Below, one piece after another: positions 16,494 through 16,695 of a DNA stretch of 16,695 nucleotides; position 1 is the first letter of the stretch, and every line of letters begins with the position of its first letter. Where the stretch lies: NCBI GenBank assembly GCA_028749105.1, contig JAQUQF010000010.1, positions 1-16,695 of the forward strand, in the 5' to 3' direction. A program made the position numbers and the translations under genes. Source of the stretch: Acidobacteriota bacterium. Lineage in GTDB: Bacteria; Acidobacteriota; Aminicenantia; UBA2199. The notes beneath the pieces are model-generated. The model did no database searches and had not been told where the DNA came from. It was given only the letters and a program-made list of their open reading frames with translations.

Positions 16494-16695
16494 ATGATGT
16501 CCAAGCGGGCGGAAAAGATCGTTCGCGCCGTGCAAGCATCCGGGGTCATCGGGGCCGGAGGTGGCGGATTCCCCACCCACATCAAGCTGCAGGCGCGGGC
16601 GGATACCGTGATCGCCAACGGCAGCGAATGCGAGCCCCTCCTCGCTTCGGATAAAACCCTGCTCAAAAGGCACGCCGCTTCCGTGGTCGAAGGCA
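16494..16695 (+). CDS. PduS/RnfC-like flavin-iron-sulfur oxidoreductase, N-terminal fragment (3' end beyond window)
   Basis: 67 codons are visible. The translation has GVIGAGGGGFPTHIKL followed by ANGSECEPLLASDKTLL, matching the start of PduS and RnfC (GxxGxGGxGFPTxxKL and NxxECEPLL), the region that binds FMN/NADH in that family. In BMC loci PduS-type proteins recycle NADH or serve cobalamin reduction, so one next to an acylating aldehyde dehydrogenase fits cofactor recycling inside the shell. The start is ATG 16494 or the following ATG 16497; a TGA at 16470 stops the frame upstream. The ribosome-binding site is weak. Whether the SLBB and ferredoxin domains follow cannot be seen. Confidence 0.82.
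   Translation, partial: MMSKRAEKIVRAVQASGVIGAGGGGFPTHIKLQARADTVIANGSECEPLLASDKTLLKRHAASVVEG

Overview
The window is ordinary bacterial chromosome, densely coded and GC-rich, from a diderm (Gram-negative-type) bacterium. The diderm call rests on an LpxC domain (lipid A synthesis), an outer-membrane beta-barrel protein and type IV pilus genes. The mixture (split transketolase, DUF6677-like protein, complete pilBTC-pilSR cluster, bacterial microcompartment locus) would fit Acidobacteriota or Aminicenantes-like lineages, but no rRNA or marker gene here settles this. There is no transposase, integrase, phage gene or CRISPR array.

Left part (1-3273, minus strand): a tRNA with anticodon CAU, then a coiled-coil/zinc-ribbon protein, the N- and C-terminal halves of a split transketolase, and the cell-division ATPase FtsE, which runs off the left edge. 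A good sigma70-type promoter sits before the tRNA. There is no visible terminator between the tRNA and the TTG-started zinc-ribbon gene, so one transcript may carry the tRNA and the mRNA.

Middle part (3402-11692, plus strand): a PorV/PorQ-like outer-membrane protein, followed by a compact type IV pilus operon. Its genes are pilB (extension ATPase), pilT (retraction ATPase), pilC (platform), pilS (six-TM histidine kinase) and pilR (sigma54 activator). No pilin gene is present. Convergent to it (11711-12658, minus) is a small operon for three small membrane proteins: DUF6677-like, a 57-residue two-TM protein missed by length cut-offs, and VanZ-like.

Right part (12808-16695, plus strand): first a two-domain protein joining an NtrX-like phosphoreceiver to a complete-looking LpxC deacetylase. 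After it comes the start of a microcompartment operon: a BMC-H shell protein, a BMC-P (EutN/CcmL) vertex protein, a EutE/PduP-type CoA-acylating aldehyde dehydrogenase with an apparent encapsulation helix, and the beginning of a PduS/RnfC-like flavoprotein. The substrate-defining enzyme lies outside the window.

The most notable points are the receiver-LpxC fusion, which implies two-component control of the committed step of lipid A synthesis, and a consistent promoter layout. In four of four promoter-proximal genes outside the BMC operon the -10 box lies only 6-12 nt before the ATG with no Shine-Dalgarno site, which predicts leaderless or nearly leaderless mRNAs. Genes inside the operons mostly have normal Shine-Dalgarno sites.
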